From Costertonia aggregata (lineage in GTDB: Bacteria; Bacteroidota; Bacteroidia; Flavobacteriales; Flavobacteriaceae), in the NCBI RefSeq assembly GCF_013402795.1, contig NZ_CP058595.1:2644001-2708000 (forward strand): a stretch of DNA of 64,000 nucleotides, read 5' to 3'. Under the pieces are notes generated by a model. The model was given only the letters and a program-made list of their open reading frames with translations, did no database searches and had not been told where the DNA came from. The position numbers and the translations under genes are program-made. Below, in pieces: positions 53,306-61,129 of the stretch. Positions within the stretch are counted from its first letter, which is position 1, and the number at the start of each line of letters is the position of its first letter.

Positions 53306-54700
53306 TCAGATAAAGTATTTGATTTTTTTCGCCCATTTCAAAGGGATTGTATACGGGGCATATCGTACTGTAAGATCTAGCCAATTCGCTTTTTTAAGGA
53401 CGGCCTTTTTATGGGAAAAAGTATCAAACGTGTATTTACCGTGATAATTGCCTATTCCCGAGCTGCCAATTCCGCCGAAGGGTAAATTTTTATTGGCGAT
53501 GTGCATGAGCGTATCATTGATACAGCCACCCCCAAAAGAATATTTTCTGGAAATTGTCTTTTGAAATTTTTTATTCTTCGAAAAAACATACAGGGAAAGG
53601 GGTTTTTCAAACTGTGTTAAATAGGTGTCGATATCGCTTTCGTTTTCATAGGAAATAATAGGGAGGACCGGTCCAAAAATTTCTTCTGCCATAGCTTTAC
53701 TATCTATTTTGGGTTCATCCAATAGGGTTGGACTCAAAAACAGACCATCATCCTTATAATGTCCACCAAATAAAATAGTTTGGTCAATCAGCATATGTTT
53801 TAATCTCTCGTAATGATCTTTGGTCACTATTCTCGCCAAATCAGGTGATTGTTCAGGGTTTTCTCCATAAAATTCCCTTATGGCTAATTTGAGATGATGT
53901 ACCAATTTTTGTTTTACAGATGTATGCACCAGAATATAGTCTGGAGCAATACAAGTTTGACCATTATTGATGAATTTTCCCCAGGCGATTCTCTTTGCAG
54001 CCAGCTTTATTTTTGCCGTGCTATCCACAATACAGGGGCTTTTTCCCCCTAACTCCAAAGTGACCGGCGTAAGGTTCTCGGCTGCGCTTTTATAAATTAT
54101 TTTCCCCACACGGGTGCTTCCGGTAAAGAAAATATAGTCCCATTTTAGGTTCAATAGTTCTTGTGATACCTTTACACCACCCTCTACGACAGACACATAT
54201 TCGCCATTATAGGCGGCTTTTATCAGTTCGGCAATGACTTTAGATGTGTTGGGTGTGAGTTCGGACGGTTTGACCACAGCTGTATTCCCCGCAGCCAAAG
54301 CTCCTATCAACGGAGAAATGGCGAGCATAAAAGGATAATTCCAAGGAGCTATAATAAGTGTATTACCATAGGGTTCTGAAACGATATAATCCTTTGAAGG
54401 AAAATTTGCCCAAACAAAAGGTACTTGTTTAGGGCTACACCATTCCTCAATATTTTTGAGTATATAATCCAATTCGGAAAGCACGAACTGTGTCTCGGTA
54501 ATCAGGGTTTCAAACCTTGGTTTTTTAAAATCCTCGTATATGGCATCGCAAATAACGTCTTCTCTTTTGACTATTTCATCCCTTAATTTTCGTAATCCCA
54601 TTTTCCTATAACCAAGGTCTTTTGTTTTTTGGGACAGAAAGAATTTTCGTTGATTTTTAAGTATAGTTTCAACCATAGCACTGTTATTACTTTTTTGCAA
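53306..54700 (-). CDS. Aldehyde dehydrogenase (family 3-like)
   Basis: The 464-residue enzyme oxidises an aldehyde with NAD(P). The N-terminal Rossmann segment is followed by GNTLIIAPWNYPFMLAISPL, the glycine-rich FFTGSTRVGKIIYKSAAENL, the general-base Glu in TLELGGKSPCIVDSTAKIK, and the catalytic Cys in FINNGQTCIAPDYILV. Length of about 460 and the absence of the longer N-terminal arm fit class 3 (fatty-aldehyde or aromatic) enzymes. The substrate is unknown. Its first 14 bases overlap the end of the upstream DUF2867 gene, so the two are likely co-translated. Confidence 0.9.
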   Translation of the reverse strand: MQKSNNSAMVETILKNQRKFFLSQKTKDLGYRKMGLRKLRDEIVKREDVICDAIYEDFKKPRFETLITETQFVLSELDYILKNIEEWCSPKQVPFVWANFPSKDYIVSEPYGNTLIIAPWNYPFMLAISPLIGALAAGNTAVVKPSELTPNTSKVIAELIKAAYNGEYVSVVEGGVKVSQELLNLKWDYIFFTGSTRVGKIIYKSAAENLTPVTLELGGKSPCIVDSTAKIKLAAKRIAWGKFINNGQTCIAPDYILVHTSVKQKLVHHLKLAIREFYGENPEQSPDLARIVTKDHYERLKHMLIDQTILFGGHYKDDGLFLSPTLLDEPKIDSKAMAEEIFGPVLPIISYENESDIDTYLTQFEKPLSLYVFSKNKKFQKTISRKYSFGGGCINDTLMHIANKNLPFGGIGSSGIGNYHGKYTFDTFSHKKAVLKKANWLDLTVRYAPYTIPLKWAKKIKYFI

Positions 54701-56111
54701 TATTTCGTATCATACCACCAAATATAAAATAATGAAAAGGTACTATGCTGTACCAATACAGTCTACCGCTTAGCCCCCTGGGCCTAAAAGTTGCCGTTTG
54801 GTGCAATATGTTATCATCATCTATCTTAAATTCCAACCAAGCTTCACCGGGCAGTTTCATTTCAGCGAACAATAAAAGCCGTTTTGCCTTTTTATCGGCC
54901 AATAGTACACGCCAAAAATCAAGGGCATCACCAGGAAAAATTTTATCTGGATGCGTTCGCCCTCGTCTCAAGCCTACACCACCGGTCAACTTATCGATGA
55001 AACCACGTATTTTCCACAACCAATCCCCGTAGTACCAACCCGTTTTACCTCCGATTTTCCAAATTCTTTTAAGTACCCTGGAGGAATCATCGATTTTCAT
55101 TTTTTTAACATCTTTGAGCACGCCGTATTTTGGTACCTGAATATATTTTTCCAGGTTTTTTTTAAAACGACCACTGACCATGCTGTCTTTCCAGCTACTG
55201 ACAACAAGATTCTGTTCAATTTTTTTGAACGCCATTTCAATGGCTTCTTTATAGGTATGTGTTTTGATGTTTAGGATTTTTGCCAATCTGTTGTCTTTTG
55301 CCACTACTTCGATCTTCATACTGTCCACTAAATTCAGGGCCAATTTATAAGAAGTTGAGGTTACAAAATAGAGCCAGTAAGAGGATAATTTTGGTGTCAT
55401 CACGGGCACGGTATATATCCAATTTTTAAATCCTCTTGCCTTGGCGTATTGATGAAGCATTTCTTTATAGGTAAGTACATCGGGGCCTGCAATATCAAAA
55501 GATTCGCCATAGGTTTTTGTGTTCCCCAGCACACCGGTAAGAAATTTGATGACGTCACGTATGGCTATAGGCTGCGTTTTGGTGAGCACCCACTTTGGTG
55601 TTATCATGACAGGTAGTTTTTCACACAAATCCCGTATTATCTCAAAAGAAGAACTTCCCGAACCCACGATTATGCCCGCCTTGAGCACCGTAAGGCTAAA
55701 AGGGCCTTGGTATAATATTTCTTCCACATTTCTTCGGGACCACAAGTGTTTGGAGAGGTTTTCATCGTTGACGATACCACTCAAATATATTACCTGTTTT
55801 ATATTGGTGTTTTTTACATACAGATTGAAATTTTTAGCAGTCTTGGCTTCCATCTCGTCAAAATCCTTTGTGGACGAGCTCATGGAATGAATCAAAAAAT
55901 AAGCGGCATCAATGTCTTTGGGAATTTTAGTCTCTTCTACGTCTTTCAAAAAATCAATTTCGACAATATCGACCTTCTCCCTGGTTTCTTTATCTACCGA
56001 AAGGCGTGATGCATCCCGAACTGCACATACCACTTCGTGACCCATATCCAATAATTGGGGGAGAATACGCATGCCAATGTAACCGTTGGCGCCCGTGACA
56101 AGAATTTTCAT
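54687..56111 (-). CDS. NAD(P)-binding oxidoreductase with DUF2867 domain
   Basis: The 474-residue protein has an SDR-type Rossmann start (KILVTGANGYIGMRILPQLL, the GxxGxxG motif) and AYFLIHSMSSSTKDFDEMEA, as in NmrA-like or atypical SDR enzymes. The C-terminal 150 residues (IWKIGGKTGWYYGDWLWKIR, GVGLRRGRTHPDKIFPGDAL, then RPRGLSGRLYWYSIVPFHYF) match the DUF2867 domain I know from such proteins. The substrate is unknown. It overlaps the aldehyde dehydrogenase by 14 bases and the upstream small gene by 4 bases, giving a three-gene operon. Confidence 0.85.
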   Translation of the reverse strand: MKILVTGANGYIGMRILPQLLDMGHEVVCAVRDASRLSVDKETREKVDIVEIDFLKDVEETKIPKDIDAAYFLIHSMSSSTKDFDEMEAKTAKNFNLYVKNTNIKQVIYLSGIVNDENLSKHLWSRRNVEEILYQGPFSLTVLKAGIIVGSGSSSFEIIRDLCEKLPVMITPKWVLTKTQPIAIRDVIKFLTGVLGNTKTYGESFDIAGPDVLTYKEMLHQYAKARGFKNWIYTVPVMTPKLSSYWLYFVTSTSYKLALNLVDSMKIEVVAKDNRLAKILNIKTHTYKEAIEMAFKKIEQNLVVSSWKDSMVSGRFKKNLEKYIQVPKYGVLKDVKKMKIDDSSRVLKRIWKIGGKTGWYYGDWLWKIRGFIDKLTGGVGLRRGRTHPDKIFPGDALDFWRVLLADKKAKRLLLFAEMKLPGEAWLEFKIDDDNILHQTATFRPRGLSGRLYWYSIVPFHYFIFGGMIRNIAKK

Positions 56112-56533
56112 AGGTCTTCAATAGAAGTTGGTGAGTTGTCCGCTTTGTAATCCAATATCTTTTTAAAGAATTTTTGAACCGCTTTTGTATCGGACCGCAC
56201 TTTAATAAAGTGATTGTCCCTATATATGGAATATACTGCAAAGTCCCCTTTATATATGGTAAGTTTATAGTAGGGTATAATTAGTGCAAACGTTTCAAGA
56301 AGCGACCTAAACCTGACAATGATGCCTTTTGGCCGCATTTCTACGTTGCAAACGTCGCGGTTGTTGTCCAAAACCAAAAGGTTCCTGATTTCGATGCTTG
56401 TCTCGGTAATGACCAATTTTGGTGAGCCAATACCAGATAGGGCCCATCTTTCCTTTAGCGTAAAGGGCTTCCCTACTTCATCATCTATTTTACGGGTAAT
56501 TTCTTTGTTGTTATAGGATACGTTAAGTAGCAT
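56108..56533 (-). CDS. Small protein of unknown function, first gene of the DUF2867/ALDH operon
   Basis: The 141-residue protein has no signal peptide. It contains a beta-rich centre (WALSGIGSPKLVITETSIEI, RNLLVLDNNRDVCNVEMRPK, GIIVRFRSLLETFALIIPYY) and a C-terminal helix with KAVQKFFKKILDYKA. It may be a small regulatory or binding domain. I do not recognise a family. It overlaps the DUF2867 gene by 4 bases and is divergent from argS. Confidence 0.6.
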   Translation of the reverse strand: MLLNVSYNNKEITRKIDDEVGKPFTLKERWALSGIGSPKLVITETSIEIRNLLVLDNNRDVCNVEMRPKGIIVRFRSLLETFALIIPYYKLTIYKGDFAVYSIYRDNHFIKVRSDTKAVQKFFKKILDYKADNSPTSIEDL

Positions 56534-56595
56534 AGTATTTCTTTTTCCAGCTTTTTTCCTAAAGTTAATTAAAAGGTAAGGGATAAACGAGAGAA

Positions 56596-56627
56596 TTGAG
56601 TAATAAGGGCAAAATTGATTAGTTTTG
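56596..56627 (+). promoter_or_regulatory. Promoter candidate for argS
   Basis: TTG at 56596-56598 and TAGTTTTG at 56620-56627 are 21 bp apart, matching the loose Bacteroidota pattern. The argS start is about 22 bases past the box, so the leader is short. Confidence 0.6.
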
Positions 56628-56648
56628 CAGCCTTAATAAATTGTGTTG

Positions 56649-58430
56649 ATGAATATTCAGGGAGTCCTTACCGCCAAAGTCAAAGAAGCTGTTTTATCTA
56701 TGTACAAAGTTGATTTGCCAACAGTGGAGTTTCAACCCACCCGCAAGGATTTTGAGGGTGATATAACCGCGGTGATTTTTCCTATGCTCAGGTTTGTGAA
56801 AGATAATCCGGTTCAGATAGGGGAACAAATCGGGGGTTACTTACAGGAGCAAGTAAATGCTGTTTCGGGTTTTAATGTGATCAAAGGTTTTCTGAATATT
56901 GTTATAGATGATGGTTTTTACCTTGACTTCTTCAACGATGTAAAAGACGATAAAAGGTATGGTTTTGTAAAACCATCTGATAATGCCGTAATGGTAGAGT
57001 ACTCATCGCCAAACACCAATAAACCTCTGCATCTAGGCCATATTCGCAATAACCTCTTGGGCTATTCCGTAGCTGAAATATTGAAGGCTTCGGGCAAAAA
57101 AGTATACAAGACCCAAATCATCAACGACCGCGGTATTCATATTTGTAAGAGCATGCTGGCATGGCAGCGATTTGGAAATGGTGAGACTCCGCAAAGTACA
57201 GGTCTTAAAGGGGATAAATTGGTAGGTAACTATTATGTGGCTTTTGATAAGGCATATAAGGAGCAAATAGCTCAAAAAGTGGCTTTGGGCATTGACTCAA
57301 AAGTAGCCGAAAAAGAGGCACCAATTTTGTTGGAAGCCCAAGAGATGCTACAAAAATGGGAAGCTGGTGACGAAGAAATAGTTGCTTTATGGAAAAAAAT
57401 GAACGGTTGGGTGTATGAGGGGTTTGAAGAAACCTATAAAAACCTTGGGGTTGATTTTGATACATACTATTATGAAAGTGATACCTATCTTTTGGGAAAG
57501 GATGTGGTTGCGGCCGGTATTGAAAAAGGCGTTTTTTACGAAAAGGAAGATGGTAGTGTTTGGATAGACCTTACCGATGAAGGTTTGGACGAAAAAATTG
57601 TGTTACGTTCAGATGGTACGGCCGTTTACATGACCCAGGATATAGGTACTGCCATACAACGTGTTACCGATTATCCCGATGTAAATGGTATGGTGTATAC
57701 CGTGGGCAACGAACAAGACTACCATTTTAAGGTGCTTTTTCTCATTTTAAAAAAACTTGGTTTTTCTTGGGCAGAAAAATTGTACCACCTAAGTTATGGT
57801 ATGGTCGATTTGCCAAGCGGAAAAATGAAGAGCAGGGAAGGTACGGTTGTAGATGCCGATGATTTGATGAAGGATATGACCCAAACCGCTGCCCATATAT
57901 CCGAAGAATTGGGTAAACTTGATGACTACTCCGAAGCTGAAAAACAAGACCTATATAAAATGATAGGCTTGGGTGCGTTGAAATACTATATTTTAAAAGT
58001 AGACCCGAAAAAACGTATTCTTTTTAATCCAGAGGAGTCGGTTGATTTTCAGGGGAATACCGGCCCTTTCATACAATATACCTATGCTAGGATACAATCA
58101 ATTCTTAGAAAGGCAGATGAACTGAAAATAAAATTGCAAGACCATGTGAGCCTCGGAACTTTGCATCCAAAGGAAAAAGAACTTATAAAACATATTCAGT
58201 TATTTCCGGAAACCATTCAGTTGGCAGCAGAAAATTATAGTCCGGCATTAATTGCCAATTACACTTATGATTTGGTAAAGGAATTCAATTCATTCTATCA
58301 ACAGGTATCCATCCTGGGCGAATCGGATCAGCACAAAAAGGTACTACGTGTTCAATTATCCCAGAAAGTTGGGGAGGTCATACAATCCGCTTTTGGTTTA
58401 TTGGGTATAAATGTTCCCGAACGTATGTAG
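56649..58430 (+). CDS. argS: Arginyl-tRNA synthetase
   Basis: The start at 56649 (MNIQGVLTAKVK) is preferred over the GTG two codons upstream. The 593-residue enzyme charges tRNA-Arg. The class I HIGH motif appears as SPNTNKPLHLGHIRNN, and the KMSKS region as LPSGKMKSREGTVV. The N-terminal add-1 domain precedes it, and the C-terminal anticodon-binding helical part contains GNTGPFIQYTYARIQSILRK. The normal size fits the family. Confidence 0.97.
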   Translation: MNIQGVLTAKVKEAVLSMYKVDLPTVEFQPTRKDFEGDITAVIFPMLRFVKDNPVQIGEQIGGYLQEQVNAVSGFNVIKGFLNIVIDDGFYLDFFNDVKDDKRYGFVKPSDNAVMVEYSSPNTNKPLHLGHIRNNLLGYSVAEILKASGKKVYKTQIINDRGIHICKSMLAWQRFGNGETPQSTGLKGDKLVGNYYVAFDKAYKEQIAQKVALGIDSKVAEKEAPILLEAQEMLQKWEAGDEEIVALWKKMNGWVYEGFEETYKNLGVDFDTYYYESDTYLLGKDVVAAGIEKGVFYEKEDGSVWIDLTDEGLDEKIVLRSDGTAVYMTQDIGTAIQRVTDYPDVNGMVYTVGNEQDYHFKVLFLILKKLGFSWAEKLYHLSYGMVDLPSGKMKSREGTVVDADDLMKDMTQTAAHISEELGKLDDYSEAEKQDLYKMIGLGALKYYILKVDPKKRILFNPEESVDFQGNTGPFIQYTYARIQSILRKADELKIKLQDHVSLGTLHPKEKELIKHIQLFPETIQLAAENYSPALIANYTYDLVKEFNSFYQQVSILGESDQHKKVLRVQLSQKVGEVIQSAFGLLGINVPERM

Positions 58431-58457
58431 AGCTGAATCTAATTTTGGGCAATTTAA

Positions 58458-59321
58458 ATGTTTTTTTACAGTTGTAAACCTATGTTTACGGTAGAAACTT
58501 TTGGGAAGGTTTTCATAATTTATGTCGTTTGTTATCTATTGTACATTATTTACTATGCTGTTGGGCTATATCAATTTAATCCTTTCGTAAAATTAAAACC
58601 CTTGTCCGATGCCGAAAAGGCAATATTAAGTGAACATTTTCCATTTTACGATAGGTTGCCTAATATTTATAAAGAAAGGTGTAACTCAAGAATTGTTTGG
58701 TTTCGTAGCAAAAAGAAATTTGTGTTTTACGGGAATGTAAATAGGCGTGAGGAACTTAAGCTTGTATTGAGCGCAAGTGCGGTAATGATGACCTTAGGTC
58801 TCAAGAATTTTAGGATGATGCGCTCATTGTTACGCATCATCATTTACCCATCGCAATATTATTCCAGAATAAAAAAGAGGCATCATCTCGGGGAGTACAA
58901 TCCCAAATTTAAGACAGTGATTTTTTCTGCGGACAGAATATGGGATGGTTTTGAGGTTTTGGACGATAATGTAAACTTGGCCATGCACGAGTTTGCACAT
59001 GTACTCTGTTTTGAAATGAGCGGGAAGCGTAGTTGGGAAGCTCGAAGGTTTCGGGTTGGCCTCAAAAAAATAAGGGCTCTTTTTGAAGAGGAAGCATTTC
59101 GTCTAAAACTGGTAGAGTCTAATTATTTTAGGGAGTATGGTATGACGAACCTACACGAGTTTTTTTCGGTCGCTTCCGAAAATTATTTTGAGACCCCATC
59201 TATTTTTCATAAAGATTTTCCTGAGCTTTTTTATATCATTCAACGTATGCTCAATTTTGATTTTGAGGTTTCTTGTATTATCAATCCGTTTAGTGCGGAT
59301 GATGAAAAACAGCACCTATAA
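58458..59321 (+). CDS. MtfA-like zinc metallopeptidase (M90)
   Basis: The 287-residue protein has an N-terminal transmembrane helix (about 16-38, containing FIIYVVCYLLYIIYYAV), then a cytosolic domain with the zinc motif HEFAH (His177-Glu178-x2-His181) in NVNLAMHEFAHVLCF. The downstream MTNLHEFFSVASENYFE supplies the third ligand region. E. coli MtfA is a peptidase affecting the Mlc glucose regulator. Relatives in Bacteroidota carry a membrane anchor, as here. A second ATG at 58482 would shorten the N-terminus by 8 residues. A bidirectional palindromic terminator follows. Confidence 0.85.
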   Translation: MFFYSCKPMFTVETFGKVFIIYVVCYLLYIIYYAVGLYQFNPFVKLKPLSDAEKAILSEHFPFYDRLPNIYKERCNSRIVWFRSKKKFVFYGNVNRREELKLVLSASAVMMTLGLKNFRMMRSLLRIIIYPSQYYSRIKKRHHLGEYNPKFKTVIFSADRIWDGFEVLDDNVNLAMHEFAHVLCFEMSGKRSWEARRFRVGLKKIRALFEEEAFRLKLVESNYFREYGMTNLHEFFSVASENYFETPSIFHKDFPELFYIIQRMLNFDFEVSCIINPFSADDEKQHL

Positions 59322-59351
59322 AAAAACACCGTTCCTAGGAACGGTGTTTTT
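59322..59351. terminator. Bidirectional terminator between mtfA-like and proteorhodopsin genes
   Basis: A perfect 30-bp palindrome with arms AAAAACACCGTTCCT and its complement carries A- and T-tracts on both ends, so it can stop transcripts of both convergent genes. Confidence 0.92.
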
Positions 59352-59400
59352 CACAACCAACTAAATATGGACGTTGAACTGTCCATTTTTTAAGAGGGTA

Positions 59401-60138
59401 TTAAGCCTCCAAAGTTTTATTGCTTTGGGATACGGCCAAAGAATAAATCACCAGACCAAATCCTATCTTATTGATAGCATCACCAATGTTGTATACCACG
59501 TTCAAATCCAGTCCACCAAATATGCCTTCGTACCAACCTGGGGTTCCTGCCATGTAACCAATAGGATAAATAGCCCAACCTACAAGCACGAACCAGCACA
59601 ATGTTTTGTGGGCCGTCAACACGGCACCACCAGCTTCGACCGCAAGCTTTTTAGCTTTTCCTAACCAAATGTCATACACGATAACAAAGTAAGCGATACC
59701 TGAAATCAATCCCCATAACCATGCATTATCCCTATCTACCGCCTCACCTATGTACCCGGTAACGAGCATCACAACAGACAATACGATGAGCCTCCACATT
59801 AAAGAGGTTTTTGCTCCTGCGACTTTTAGGATCAAAAAGAATTCAACGCACATTAAGGGAACTGTAAGAATCCAGTCTACATACCTGAAGAATGTTGGAG
59901 ATTCAGCAAACCCTGACCAGTAATCACGCATGTACCAATAATGTACCGCAGCGATGAAGGTAATTAGGCCCGACACCAATATCGATGTTCTCCATTTTCT
60001 GTCGAAACTGTTCATCGATAAAAAGAAAAAAGCAGATGCCGCCATCATGGCCATACACCCAACAAAGAATGTAAAACCTACATAATCATCGGTAGCCATT
60101 TTGGCTACCATAGAAATTGAACCGAAAAAATTTTCCAT
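59401..60138 (-). CDS. Proteorhodopsin, outward proton pump
   Basis: The 245-residue seven-helix retinal protein pumps protons outward in light, feeding the proton gradient. Helix C reads RYVDWILTVPLMCVE, giving the proton-pump triad Asp88, Thr92 and Glu99 (the DTE motif; the acceptor, its partner and the donor). His66 matches the histidine next to the Schiff-base counterion. The retinal Lys224 lies in NIGDAINKIGFGLVIYSL. The spectral-tuning position (Met96, equivalent to residue 105 of proteorhodopsin) fits green-absorbing flavobacterial pumps. A short N-terminal stretch precedes helix A. It is divergent from blh, which makes the retinal. Confidence 0.96.
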   Translation of the reverse strand: MENFFGSISMVAKMATDDYVGFTFFVGCMAMMAASAFFFLSMNSFDRKWRTSILVSGLITFIAAVHYWYMRDYWSGFAESPTFFRYVDWILTVPLMCVEFFLILKVAGAKTSLMWRLIVLSVVMLVTGYIGEAVDRDNAWLWGLISGIAYFVIVYDIWLGKAKKLAVEAGGAVLTAHKTLCWFVLVGWAIYPIGYMAGTPGWYEGIFGGLDLNVVYNIGDAINKIGFGLVIYSLAVSQSNKTLEA

Positions 60139-60178
60139 AACAACTTAGTTTTTAGTTTTTGTTTAAGTAAATTTACAT

Positions 60179-60205
60179 ATTGTTAAACATATTTTGTCTA
60201 ACAAT
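60179..60205. promoter_or_regulatory. Dyad in the proteorhodopsin-blh divergent promoter region
   Basis: ATTGTTA (60179-60185) and TAACAAT (60199-60205) are perfect 7-bp inverted arms with 13 bp between them, within the 88-bp gap of the divergent pair. The spacing and position suggest an operator for a dimeric regulator, for example a light- or redox-responsive one. No binding protein is known from this window. Confidence 0.5.
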
Positions 60206-60226
60206 TATGTTAAAATATTAAACAGC

Positions 60227-61129
60227 ATGAAAAAAAGGCCTACTTATTTTACTCAATTGAACAGTTTGGCGATTGTAGGGACCTTTTTTTCACTTTGGTT
60301 GGCGGTCTTTTTTGATGATGATGTAGAAAACATGCTGGCCTATTTTTTAATATTGACGTTTGGTATGCTGCACGGCGCCAATGACATAAAATTGATACAA
60401 TATTCTCGACACACGGCACAAAGCACATTTCCGTTCCTCAAAGTATTGGCTAGTTATATATTGGTAGTGCTTTTTGGCTTGGCCTTATTCTACTTTTTGC
60501 CAACCCTTGCCTTTATTTTCTTTTTGGTGGTGAGCGGTTATCATTTTGGTGAGCAGCACTGGGTTTCAAAACTGAAACCAAGTTCTATATGGGCCAGTTT
60601 GTTTTTTTGCAGCTACGGTCTTTTTGTGCTCTTTTTATTGTTTTACCAACATGTTGATACGGTATCGGAGGTTATTCTCAAGCTTACAAATGTGAATACC
60701 CAATCGATTCATTTTTATTATATGGTATTGCTTACCGGTATTTCAAGTTTATTCCTGTTCGTTGTTTTAAAAATCAGAAAAGAACTGAGTGCTCACATCA
60801 TTAAGGAGTTATTTTTTCTGGCTATATTCTTTGTGGTTTTTAATACAGCTTCTTTATTATGGTCTTTTGCGATTTATTTCATTCTATGGCATTCATTACC
60901 TTCAATAGCGGACCAGATTACTTTCTTATACGGTAAGCCCAATAAACACAGTATCATAAAATATTTGAAGTCATCACTATTATATTGGATACTCGCTGCG
61001 TTATCTTCGGCTATGCTATTGTATATTTTTAGGGACGATATGGAGTTGGCACTTTCTTTTTTTATCGCTTTTTTGGCAGCGATTACATTTCCCCACGTTT
61101 TTGTCATCAGTAGATTGAACAAAAATTAA
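60227..61129 (+). CDS. blh: Beta-carotene 15,15'-dioxygenase, Brp/Blh family
   Basis: The start at 60227 (MKKRPTYFTQ) is preferred over the TTG 11 codons upstream. The 300-residue integral membrane enzyme cleaves beta-carotene to retinal, the chromophore for proteorhodopsin. Family histidines are in FGMLHGANDIKL, VSGYHFGEQHWVSKL, FILWHSLPSIADQ and ITFPHVFVISRL. Several hydrophobic helices match the known topology. The divergent proteorhodopsin gene supports this role. The carotenoid biosynthesis genes must be elsewhere. Confidence 0.95.
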   Translation: MKKRPTYFTQLNSLAIVGTFFSLWLAVFFDDDVENMLAYFLILTFGMLHGANDIKLIQYSRHTAQSTFPFLKVLASYILVVLFGLALFYFLPTLAFIFFLVVSGYHFGEQHWVSKLKPSSIWASLFFCSYGLFVLFLLFYQHVDTVSEVILKLTNVNTQSIHFYYMVLLTGISSLFLFVVLKIRKELSAHIIKELFFLAIFFVVFNTASLLWSFAIYFILWHSLPSIADQITFLYGKPNKHSIIKYLKSSLLYWILAALSSAMLLYIFRDDMELALSFFIAFLAAITFPHVFVISRLNKN

